DNA of 64,000 nt from Ulvibacter antarcticus (GTDB lineage Bacteria; Bacteroidota; Bacteroidia; Flavobacteriales; Flavobacteriaceae). Within the stretch, counting starts at the first letter, position 1. Each line of letters starts with the position of its first letter. Under the pieces are notes generated by a model, which searched no databases, had not been told where the DNA came from, and worked only from the letters and a program-made list of their open reading frames with translations. The DNA lies in NCBI RefSeq assembly GCF_003688405.1, contig NZ_REFC01000012.1, forward strand, positions 1 through 64,000, written 5' to 3'. The position numbers and the translations under genes are program-made. Of the stretch, positions 27,827-35,677 are shown one piece after another.

Positions 27827-28354
27827 TTATATTGAAATTCTTTCAATATCTGTCGGATTAATATCTAAAACTTTCAATAACTCTTCCATAGAAAGGGTCG
27901 TTTTCGCGAATTCTGCGGGTATAACAGCAATACGGAAGATTTGATTATCTAGAAAATCTGGGTGTATTGTAGTAAGATCAAAGTTTCCATCTATCACAAA
28001 TTGAGCATCAAAGTAAGTGTGATTAAAGCTGTATTCGAAAATGTCACTGGTACCATCCTGATAGAATAAACTTCTTGGTAACGGACTCCAAATGTCAACA
28101 ACTTCTCCATTTACAGTTTCTGTACCTTCAAAGCGGTACGCTAAAATCACGTCGCTTTCGAACACTTCAATCGGAAATGTGACGAAGGGTGATATAAATG
28201 TCAGAGATATTGCATCATAATCAAAATCAACATTGGCTTCAAACACCTGCCCGTAGACTAGTCCTCCCGGTTCTCCCGGAGGTCCCTCTGGGCCTTCACA
28301 TGATGAAAATAAAATAGTTGAACTTAATGCCAGAAATAGAATAATATGTTTCAT
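27827..28354 (-). CDS. Lipoprotein with short collagen-like motif
   Basis: A 175-residue protein with signal and lipobox (STILFSSC, cysteine at residue 19), directly followed by GPEGPPGEPG, three collagen-like Gly-X-Y triplets often found at the N-terminus of Bacteroidota lipoproteins. The rest is strand-rich with acidic segments and no catalytic motif. Its gene is the first of a two-gene unit with msrB (3-base gap). Function unknown. Confidence 0.72.
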   Translation of the reverse strand: MKHIILFLALSSTILFSSCEGPEGPPGEPGGLVYGQVFEANVDFDYDAISLTFISPFVTFPIEVFESDVILAYRFEGTETVNGEVVDIWSPLPRSLFYQDGTSDIFEYSFNHTYFDAQFVIDGNFDLTTIHPDFLDNQIFRIAVIPAEFAKTTLSMEELLKVLDINPTDIERISI

Positions 28355-28533
28355 AGTAATGTTTTTTTTAAAGATATCAAAAGTTGTTCCAGTTTTTTAC
28401 AAAGCTACAATTTATATTTTGGCTGAGTTTTTGTTAATCTTATCGAAAATACGATTACATCGCTATGAAAAATTAGTATCTTTTACCTGTAAGTTGCGTA
28501 AACTATTTACTTTTATACTTTAAAACGAACACA

Positions 28534-29352
28534 ATGATTTTGAAAAAAACACTCTCCATCCTCGCGGTATTTATTTTGGTAGTAGCATGTACTACAAATC
28601 CATTTACCGGAAAGCAAACACTGGCATTAGTGCCCAATTCTCAGATTTTACCAATGGCTTTTCAACAGTATGATGAATTTTTGAATACTAATAAAGTTAT
28701 TACCGGGACCTCTGATGCAAACATGATAACGAATGTAGGACAGAAAATTTCTATTGCCGCAGAACGTTATTTAACAGCAAACGGCTATGCTGGATATCTA
28801 AAGGACTATAAGTGGGAATATAAATTGGTTGATGATCCAGCGGTTAATGCATGGTGTATGCCGGGAGGAAAAATTGTTTTCTACACGGGAATTCTTCCAA
28901 TTACACAAAATGAAGCAGGTGTAGCTGCGGTTATGGGACATGAAGTAGCTCACGCTTTAGCAAATCATGGTCAGCAACGAATGAGTGCTGATCAATTACA
29001 ACAAGTAGGTGCAGTAGCAGGAAATATTGCCTTGAGTAATGACCCTAAAAACCAAAACCTTTTCAATCAGGCATATGGTATTGGAAGTGCGGTTGGAGTT
29101 ATGTTACCGTTTAGCAGAAGTCATGAAACAGAAGCAGATAGAATTGGTTTAACATTGATGGCACTTGCAGGTTACGATCCTATTGTTGCGGCGCAATTAT
29201 GGGAACGTATGAGTCAGCAAGGGGGAGGCGCTCCGCCTGAAATACTAAGTACACACCCTTCTAATCAGACAAGGATTAACAACATTACGCTATGGGTTCC
29301 TGAAGCGAAAGCGGAAGCCGCAAAATTTGGAGTAACCAAATTCAAGAAATAA
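28534..29352 (+). CDS. M48-family metallopeptidase lipoprotein
   Basis: A 272-residue protein with a lipoprotein signal (ILVVAC, cysteine at residue 19; TTNPFTGKQTLALV follows, the usual start of this subfamily). The zinc motif is H136-E-V-A-H140 in VMGHEVAHALANHGQQRM and the third ligand lies in SHETEADRIGLTLM. This is the Oma1/BepA/LoiP-like group that degrades misfolded envelope proteins. A long signal plus C-terminal STHPSNQTRINNI is typical. The gene has its own region and a terminator. Physiological substrates are not evident. Confidence 0.9.
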   Translation: MILKKTLSILAVFILVVACTTNPFTGKQTLALVPNSQILPMAFQQYDEFLNTNKVITGTSDANMITNVGQKISIAAERYLTANGYAGYLKDYKWEYKLVDDPAVNAWCMPGGKIVFYTGILPITQNEAGVAAVMGHEVAHALANHGQQRMSADQLQQVGAVAGNIALSNDPKNQNLFNQAYGIGSAVGVMLPFSRSHETEADRIGLTLMALAGYDPIVAAQLWERMSQQGGGAPPEILSTHPSNQTRINNITLWVPEAKAEAAKFGVTKFKK

Positions 29353-29380
29353 ATAGTTCATTTTTATTTAGTACTTTAGA

Positions 29381-29408
29381 ATCCCGCTATTAAAGCGGGA
29401 TTTTTTTA
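29381..29408 (+). terminator. Terminator after the M48 peptidase gene
   Basis: TCCCGCT (29382-29388) pairs with AGCGGGA (29394-29400), followed by TTTTTTT. Confidence 0.9.
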
Positions 29409-29464
29409 TTCATACCTGATTCTTTCTGAAGTATGTTGAACAGGTTAAATCTTAACTTTTTTAT

Positions 29465-30787
29465 ATGAAGCAAAACCTACCTAAAGGAAGCGCAAAATTA
29501 CTCAATGCATGGGCCTTCTACGATTGGGCGAATTCGGTATATAGTTTAGTGATTGCCTCTGCAATATTTCCTATCTTTTATGGAGCTCTTACTATTGTTA
29601 AAAATGAAGATGGGAGTATTTTAAGTGACACTGTTACATTTCTTGGGTTCGACTTCAATAATGACACCTTAATAAGCATCGTTACAGCAGCGGCCTTTTT
29701 AGTGGTTTCAATTCTTAGCCCCTTATTAAGTGGTATTGCAGATTACGTTGGAAACAAAAAGATCTTCATGAAGTTTTTCTGTTATCTGGGAGCAACTTCT
29801 TGTATAGGGCTTTACTGGTTCAATATGGATCATTTATGGTTTGGTTTACTCTGCTATTTTCTCGCGTTAATTGGATTCTGGGCGAGTTTAGTATTTTATA
29901 ATTCCTATTTACCTGATATTGCCTTTAAGGAGCAGCAGGATAAGATTAGTGCGAAAGGATACTCACTTGGTTATATAGGAAGTGTGATCTTATTACTTAT
30001 TTGTTTAGCGATGATTATGATGTACGATAGCTTCGGATTTGAAAATGAAGCACTTCCTACGCGACTTTCCTTTGTGCTAACAGGTTTATGGTGGATAGGG
30101 TTTAGTCAATACACTTATTATCATCTTCCGAAGGGAAATAAACAGGAAAAATTCACCAAAAATCTTTTATTTAATGGCTTTAAGGAGCTAAAACTTATTT
30201 GGAATAAGATTAAGAGTGATATTAAATTAAAGCGGTATCTCGGAGCATTTTTTGTCTATAGTATGGCTGTTCAAACAATTATGTTGGTGGCGACCTACTT
30301 TGGAATTGAAGAGCTGGATTGGGGTGATACTAATGCAACAACCGGACTTATTGTAAGTATCTTGCTAATTCAATTGGTAGCCGTCCTGGGTGCATTTATT
30401 ACTTCCAGATCGTCAGCTCGATTTGGAAATATAAATACACTTATTGTTCTAAATCTTATCTGGATCTGCATTTGTGTCTATGCTTTCACGATCACAACAC
30501 CGTTTCAGTTTTATTTTACAGCGGCATTTGTCGGACTTGTGATGGGAGGAATTCAGTCGCTTTCCAGGTCGACTTATTCGAAGTTTATTCCTGAAAACGC
30601 ATTAGATACGGCTTCGTACTTTAGTTTTTATGATGTTTCTGAAAAGATTGGAATTGTAATAGGAATGCTAAGTTATGGTTATGTCGCTCAAATAACCGGA
30701 AGCATTAGATACGCAATCTTATTTTTTATAGTCTTTTTTATTATAGGTGTAATTTTGCTCCTTAGAGTGCCAAGAAATTCGAATTAA
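29465..30787 (+). CDS. MFS transporter, UMF1/Atg22-like
   Basis: A 440-residue membrane protein with about 12 hydrophobic helices. The N-terminal block (KLLNAWAFYDWANSVYSLVI) and YNSYLPDIAFKEQQDKISAKG after the first helices are diagnostic of the Atg22-like / UMF1 permease group, some of which export amino acids. SLSRSTYSKFIPE near residue 365 is another family block. The substrate cannot be read. It is a monocistronic-looking gene, 112 bases after the M48 peptidase gene and 52 bases before the DUF6252-like lipoprotein gene. Confidence 0.87.
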   Translation: MKQNLPKGSAKLLNAWAFYDWANSVYSLVIASAIFPIFYGALTIVKNEDGSILSDTVTFLGFDFNNDTLISIVTAAAFLVVSILSPLLSGIADYVGNKKIFMKFFCYLGATSCIGLYWFNMDHLWFGLLCYFLALIGFWASLVFYNSYLPDIAFKEQQDKISAKGYSLGYIGSVILLLICLAMIMMYDSFGFENEALPTRLSFVLTGLWWIGFSQYTYYHLPKGNKQEKFTKNLLFNGFKELKLIWNKIKSDIKLKRYLGAFFVYSMAVQTIMLVATYFGIEELDWGDTNATTGLIVSILLIQLVAVLGAFITSRSSARFGNINTLIVLNLIWICICVYAFTITTPFQFYFTAAFVGLVMGGIQSLSRSTYSKFIPENALDTASYFSFYDVSEKIGIVIGMLSYGYVAQITGSIRYAILFFIVFFIIGVILLLRVPRNSN

Positions 30788-30839
30788 TAAACAATTTTTC
30801 TTTAAGTTTGCGGTTATTACAAAAGTTAACAAACTACTT

Positions 30840-32258
30840 ATGAAGAAACTCAAACTTTTTAATTGGCTATCTATAACTATTTTAGCATTCCTTATTGTGG
30901 GATGTGAAGACGAGCCGTTAACAGGAGAATTTATACAAATTGGCGACCCTACCCAGGTGGAACCAGGTCAATTTAAAGCACAAATAGAAGGAGAGGAATT
31001 TCTTGCAACTCTTGCAGGAGCAACGCTATCAAGCGAAAATTTACTTACAATTACAGGAACTAATGACGTGACTGGCGAGACGATTACACTAGTGGCGCAA
31101 GAAGGTGGTATTGGAGTTTTTAATCTAATCGCAGGAAGTGGAACCGACAATGGTGCAACTTATTACCCGGCTGGTGCGAACAACCCATATATTTCTACAG
31201 GTTCTTTAGGAGGTTCAGGTCAATTGAATATTTCTGAATTAAATAGTACCGAACTAACAATTTCCGGAACATTTAGTTTTATTGGAAAAAGAGCTCAATT
31301 AGATGCTAATGGAGATCCCGTTTTAGATTCGAATGGCAATCCGATAGTCGATACAATTTCTGCATCCTTAGGTATTTTCAATGCCATTCCATATGTTCTT
31401 GACGACACCGGTGGCGGTGGCGGAGGAGGTGGTGGTACCGGCGACCCTCAAGACGAGTTTTTTGCCTTGATCGAAGGAGTAGAATTTGTAGAAGATACTA
31501 TAACAACTACTATCACAGCAATTTCTGGTGTCGATATGATGAAAATTGTTGCTAAAACGTCTACAAATGCATTAATCCGAATTGATTTCCCATTATTTTC
31601 GGGAGAAGGCACCTTTGATATGGTCGCTATTTCGGATGGTACAGATATAATTGGATTGTACAACTCAAATACTGGAGGAGAGAATTTAACATCCAGCCCT
31701 GGAACAATTACCATAACTAACATAGATACAGAAGAAGGTATTGTGGAAGCGACTTTCCAATTTACAGGATCTGACCCATTAGGAGGTGATCCAACTGTTG
31801 TCTCTGTTACAGGAGGAAGTTTTACCTTATATTTTGAAGGTATTCCTGGTAGTGGTCCAAGTCCGTTTACGGCCGATGTAGATGGTGTAGCCTATGAGCC
31901 GGAAAGTGTGACAATAATTAATTCTGTCTTTTCGGGAACTCCGGTTGTAAATATTATCACGAACACTGTTGACAATAAAAATCTATCGATAATTTTCCCA
32001 AAGGATATTGCAGTTGGCACTTATGATATGACCCCTACCCCTTCAACCGGGAATGAGAAAATTGGATCTTATAACCCAGATTTAACTGGTGGTGGGCTTC
32101 CATTTTGGTCTAATACGGGTACTCTTACTATTACGAGCTATGATACATTAACTGGTGACATTGAAGGAACTTTTTCATTCACGGCTACGGATCCTTTTGG
32201 TGTAAGTCAAGATATTTTTGAAATTACAAACGGAACCTTTTCATTGACGCTTCCGTAG
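30840..32258 (+). CDS. Three-module DUF6252-like lipoprotein
   Basis: A 472-residue protein with a lipoprotein signal (FLIVGC, cysteine at residue 22). Three homologous modules follow, each starting F-x-A-x-I/V-x-G-x-x-F/Y (about residue 43 FKAQIEGEEF, 205 FFALIEGVEF, 345 FTADVDGVAY) and ending in an F-x-F/L-T strand. Modules 1 and 2 are joined by an acidic-to-glycine linker (DDTGGGGGGGGGTGD). The module resembles what I recall as DUF6252, surface lipoproteins of unknown function in Flavobacteriaceae. A possible -7 element TAAGTTTG sits at 30803-30810. Tandem modules suggest a repeated binding surface. Confidence 0.72.
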   Translation: MKKLKLFNWLSITILAFLIVGCEDEPLTGEFIQIGDPTQVEPGQFKAQIEGEEFLATLAGATLSSENLLTITGTNDVTGETITLVAQEGGIGVFNLIAGSGTDNGATYYPAGANNPYISTGSLGGSGQLNISELNSTELTISGTFSFIGKRAQLDANGDPVLDSNGNPIVDTISASLGIFNAIPYVLDDTGGGGGGGGGTGDPQDEFFALIEGVEFVEDTITTTITAISGVDMMKIVAKTSTNALIRIDFPLFSGEGTFDMVAISDGTDIIGLYNSNTGGENLTSSPGTITITNIDTEEGIVEATFQFTGSDPLGGDPTVVSVTGGSFTLYFEGIPGSGPSPFTADVDGVAYEPESVTIINSVFSGTPVVNIITNTVDNKNLSIIFPKDIAVGTYDMTPTPSTGNEKIGSYNPDLTGGGLPFWSNTGTLTITSYDTLTGDIEGTFSFTATDPFGVSQDIFEITNGTFSLTLP

Positions 32259-32272
32259 GTATTTACACAATT

Positions 32273-32319
32273 AAAAAAAGCCTTCTCTATTCCGATACTT
32301 GGAATGAGAAGGCTTTTTT
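32273..32319. terminator. Bidirectional terminator
   Basis: AAAAAGCCTTCTC (about 32275-32287) pairs with GAGAAGGCTTTTT with a shorter inner helix ATTCC / GGAAT. It lies between two convergent genes. Confidence 0.85.
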
Positions 32320-32338
32320 GTTTTAAATATAACTTAGC

Positions 32339-33067
32339 TTATATCGCTTTTATATCTCCTGAGCCTCTTACTTTTTTATCATTAGTTGTTGGGTTTCCAG
32401 AGTATTTAATTGTCCCGGAACCGTTTACTCTTGCTTTAAGAGAACTTGATGCGTCGACACTAATGTCACCCGATCCTGAAACATAGGCCTGGGTGTTTGA
32501 AGACTTAAGAGATTTCCCTTCAAAATCACCACTTCCGGTTACTTTTACTTCAAGTATATCTGCAGTACCTGAAAGGGTCATATCACCGGAGCCTGTTACT
32601 TTTGCATTTACATTGGAACTATCGATAGATAAAACAATATCACCGGAACCTGTTAAACTTGATTCGAACATGTTACTTTTAATAGTATCCTTAGACGACA
32701 CATCGCCCGATCCAACCAAACTTACGGCGCTTATTTCTTTAAACGGAACTGTTACATGAATCCCTTTTTTTGAATTAAACGAAACATTGTTTATAATTTT
32801 GATGATGAGTGTATTCCCATCGGAAGAAATTTCTACTATTTCGTGCAGATTGTCATCGGTGGTTACACTTATAGATCCCTCCGATCCGCTTTCGAGATGT
32901 ACATCCATAGAGCCTACAACGTTAATTTTGTCGTAATCTGAAGTAGATGTCGTTTCAGTTGTTACATTGCCACTTCCAGTGATAAATTTTCCTTTTTGTG
33001 CGGTTGCTTCAGAAAAACTGATTAGTGTGAGCGCTACCGCCATTGTTATTTTTGCTATTGTTTTCAT
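32339..33067 (-). CDS. Head GIN-domain (DUF2807) beta-helix protein
   Basis: A 242-residue exported protein (signal peptide ending ATAQ). The body is a right-handed beta-helix-like chain with the repeated V-x-G-S-G-D motif (SLVGSGDVSS, SLTGSGDIVL, KVTGSGDMTL, KVTGSGDFEG, YVSGSGDISV, RVNGSGTIKY, KVRGSGDIKA), spaced about every 20 residues. This is the head GIN domain common in Bacteroidota envelope proteins. It is the last gene of the sigma / anti-sigma operon and may be under its control. No enzymatic function is evident. Confidence 0.87.
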   Translation of the reverse strand: MKTIAKITMAVALTLISFSEATAQKGKFITGSGNVTTETTSTSDYDKINVVGSMDVHLESGSEGSISVTTDDNLHEIVEISSDGNTLIIKIINNVSFNSKKGIHVTVPFKEISAVSLVGSGDVSSKDTIKSNMFESSLTGSGDIVLSIDSSNVNAKVTGSGDMTLSGTADILEVKVTGSGDFEGKSLKSSNTQAYVSGSGDISVDASSSLKARVNGSGTIKYSGNPTTNDKKVRGSGDIKAI

Positions 33068-33122
33068 TGTTTGATGGATTTACCGGATACAAATTACTTT
33101 GTTTTCCGAAGTTAGTTAAACA

Positions 33123-34205
33123 TTAATTTTTATAAAAAGTGACGCCCCCGTAATTCGATTTAATTCGAATCGTATTGCCGCTATTTTTTTTCCCGTGATA
33201 TCCAGCATAGTCTTTTCTTGAACTATGCTTATCCGATTTTGTAACGATTACGTCATCCTCTCCGCTAAATCCGGCATAGGTAAGATCTACATAAAAATCA
33301 AAATTATAATCGTGAGAAAAACCAAGTTTGATTCCTGTGTATTCGGCATTTATGGTTACATTTTTTGCACTGCCCATAAGCCGTTCAATCTTTATTGAAC
33401 CATAATCGGTATTTAAATTTACGCCACCCTTGACACTTCCAATACGATTCGTTACATAGTCACCACGTCCTATAATGTCATTCGCTTTTCCGATAGACAC
33501 CTTCCCATAATCACAATTATAATTGATGTTTCCCACCTCGAAAATTTCTGATTGTGTATAATCTGCCGTCAATTCAAGATTGCCTGCTTTTTCTAAGGTG
33601 AAGTCTGAATAATCTGCGTTTATCTTTCCATTTTTAAGATAGGCAATAGTGGATTTATTAGTATAGTCGAAATTAAGATCGTTATTATCAGACATTAATT
33701 CTCCGATCAGTAATTGACCATAGTCACAATCAATTCGCGCATCTCCTTCTAGTCTGTTGATGCTTACTACACCATAATCGTTATCCAAATCAACCGAATT
33801 AGTAACAGGAAGTTTAATGGTGTAATGTACTTCCATGGAAACATGCGATTTACTATTTCCCCAAATTTTCCATGAATCTTTACTTGTATTGAAAATGGTT
33901 TTAGCAGAAACCTGCGATGAAGATGCCGTAAACTCTATGGTAATATCATCCAGTTTCTTTTGTGCTTTTTCCTCACTGTCTGATGATGTTTTAATACGAA
34001 CCTCAATGACAGTTCGGTTTTCGCTCCAAGTGACAATGTCAATATTACCATAACTGTTATTTACCAACAAGAGCGCATTTTTATTCACCTTAAATTCTTT
34101 TTTAATGGTTTTTTCCTTAGAATAACCATCACCTCCTTTCACAGAATTGGCCATAACCAAGACCGGAAGTAAGATTAAGATACAAGTGTTATATAGTAGT
34201 TTCAT
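33123..34205 (-). CDS. DUF4097-like beta-helix envelope protein
   Basis: A 360-residue exported protein (signal about residues 1-19). Repeated strand pairs containing D-Y-G/S/T (LDNDYGVVSIN, IDCDYGQLLIG, FDYTNKSTIAY, NADYSDFTLE, TADYTQSEIF, NCDYGKVSIG, NTDYGSIKIE) form a parallel beta-helix like that of DUF4097 or adhesin-like proteins. It overlaps the anti-sigma gene by 17 bases and is 55 bases upstream of the GIN-domain gene. Surface-polymer or adhesion role is inference from fold only. Confidence 0.78.
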   Translation of the reverse strand: MKLLYNTCILILLPVLVMANSVKGGDGYSKEKTIKKEFKVNKNALLLVNNSYGNIDIVTWSENRTVIEVRIKTSSDSEEKAQKKLDDITIEFTASSSQVSAKTIFNTSKDSWKIWGNSKSHVSMEVHYTIKLPVTNSVDLDNDYGVVSINRLEGDARIDCDYGQLLIGELMSDNNDLNFDYTNKSTIAYLKNGKINADYSDFTLEKAGNLELTADYTQSEIFEVGNINYNCDYGKVSIGKANDIIGRGDYVTNRIGSVKGGVNLNTDYGSIKIERLMGSAKNVTINAEYTGIKLGFSHDYNFDFYVDLTYAGFSGEDDVIVTKSDKHSSRKDYAGYHGKKNSGNTIRIKSNYGGVTFYKN

Positions 34206-34734
34206 TTCGATAAGTGTTTAGAATTTTAATTTCTTCTATTTTTTCAATAACCTGCTCCAGAAGTTCAATTCTGCTTTGAAAGTTGGAAATCATAGCGTAG
34301 ATCACTCGCTTATCATTCCCGCTAGCTGCAAGGTCCTTTTTAAGTCCTTCATAATTTGATTCAAGGATTTCGATTTGTCGAAGCGCATCTGTAACTAATT
34401 CTTTAGAATGTGGATCTTCAAAACTTTTTAATTTTGCCAATTCATCGTTGATGGTTGTGGTAAAGAAGGATTGAGTTTGCTTCATTTCGGCCGAAACGCT
34501 CGCCAAATCTGTTTCTACAGCTTCTGTTTTCATAAACATAGAACCGATGGCAAGAATTACAGCGATCGTTGCTGCGATGGAAAGTGGTTTCCACCAGTTC
34601 AATTTTCTTACAGTAGGTTCTTGCTTCTTATTCAGTTTCTCAAGAAACCTTTTTTGATGATTATTAGGAGTTTCATGTACATCAAAACTTCCTTCCAATC
34701 CTTCAAATAGCTTTTCTATAGTATTTTTTTTCAT
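34189..34734 (-). CDS. Anti-sigma-factor-like membrane protein
   Basis: A 181-residue protein with a cytoplasmic N-terminal segment (about 1-47), one transmembrane helix (PLSIAATIAVILAIGSMFM, about 49-67) and a periplasmic helical remainder. It has no CHCC zinc motif. Its start codon overlaps the sigma factor stop (ATGA) and its end overlaps the next gene. The position and topology are those of a sigma-regulating partner; direct binding is inferred, not visible. Confidence 0.68.
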   Translation of the reverse strand: MKKNTIEKLFEGLEGSFDVHETPNNHQKRFLEKLNKKQEPTVRKLNWWKPLSIAATIAVILAIGSMFMKTEAVETDLASVSAEMKQTQSFFTTTINDELAKLKSFEDPHSKELVTDALRQIEILESNYEGLKKDLAASGNDKRVIYAMISNFQSRIELLEQVIEKIEEIKILNTYRNETTI

Positions 34735-35285
34735 GTTGTTACAATTAATTTTTTTCGCAAACTTTCCTTAGCCCTTGAAATCATTGTTCTGCAATTTGCA
34801 TTTGTAATCTTTAAAATGTCACAGATCTCTTCATAATCAAACCCCTCAATAAAATGTAGCGTTAAAACAGCACGATAATTTTCATTTAAGGATTCCATAC
34901 ATCGCATTACTTCTGAAGCTTTAGTGTGTGTGTAATCTTCGTCTGTTAAGCCGTCATAGCTTTCGTCAATTTCATCTTTTATTCCTTCCTCAGGCCATCC
35001 CACAAATCTTTTCGATTTCTTGTATTGAGTGATGGCGTTGTTAACTACAATTCGCTTTAACCAAGACCCAAAAGTTGCGTCTCCTTTAAAAGAACTCAAC
35101 TTTGCAAATGCAGTAATAAACGATTCCTGCATAACATCTTCAGCTTCAGCACTATCTTTTACTATACGTACTGCGACATTGAACATAGCTTTTTGATAGC
35201 GGTTATACACTTCCAATTGAGCCATTTGATTTTCATTCTGGCAAAGAACAAGTAACGATTCGATATTCTGTTTGGTTAGTGTCAA
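34731..35285 (-). CDS. ECF-type RNA polymerase sigma factor
   Basis: A 184-residue sigma-70 family protein. Region 2 is in DSAEAEDVMQESFITAFAKL and the following SFKGDATFGSWLKRIVVNNA; region 4 is the helix-turn-helix around LTLHFIEGFDYEEICDILKI and NCRTMISRAKESLRKKL. The linker between is acidic (GIKDEIDESYDGLTDED). It heads a four-gene unit with an anti-sigma-like protein and two beta-helix proteins, so the last two may be part of its regulon. The signal it senses is unknown. Confidence 0.9.
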   Translation of the reverse strand: MTLTKQNIESLLVLCQNENQMAQLEVYNRYQKAMFNVAVRIVKDSAEAEDVMQESFITAFAKLSSFKGDATFGSWLKRIVVNNAITQYKKSKRFVGWPEEGIKDEIDESYDGLTDEDYTHTKASEVMRCMESLNENYRAVLTLHFIEGFDYEEICDILKITNANCRTMISRAKESLRKKLIVTT

Positions 35286-35548
35286 AAAATCTGTTGTTTG
35301 GTATAAAGATACTCCTTGCTTCGATTTGTTACACTTTATTGTTTTTTTTTCTGAAGTTATTCTGAAGTGGTTGCTAAATCCTGATATTCGCAGATTAATT
35401 AAATGCTACAAAGCGTCTGAAGCATTCGTAAAAGTGATTTGTCTACTTCTGAAACTTCTATGACTTTACAATCCTTTGTGAAAAAAAGTGCTTTCTTATA
35501 TATGAAGCTTCAGCTATAAAAGAATGTAGAGATAGGGTGGCATAAATG

Positions 35549-35662
35549 TTGACTTATATACTATAGTACGATATAAAATAGCTGTGTTTCAGCTGTTTTC
35601 AGAAAAGAAACTATTATAAATTAAAAGTATAAAGGTTGTGTTGCACTAAATTGTGACACAAT
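35549..35662 (+). promoter_or_regulatory. Candidate promoter and operator upstream of lon
   Basis: The 392-base gap 35286-35677 has no gene. It contains TTGACT (35549-35554) and TATAAA (35572-35577) exactly 17 bases apart, like an E. coli sigma-70 promoter and unlike the phylum consensus. Just before the lon start lies a perfect 13-base palindrome ATTGTG-A-CACAAT (35650-35662), preceded by the related GTTGTGTTGCAC. A stress regulator site is plausible. Neither is confirmed; AT-rich DNA can match by chance. Confidence 0.4.
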
Positions 35663-35677
35663 GTCTTAAATCAATAT

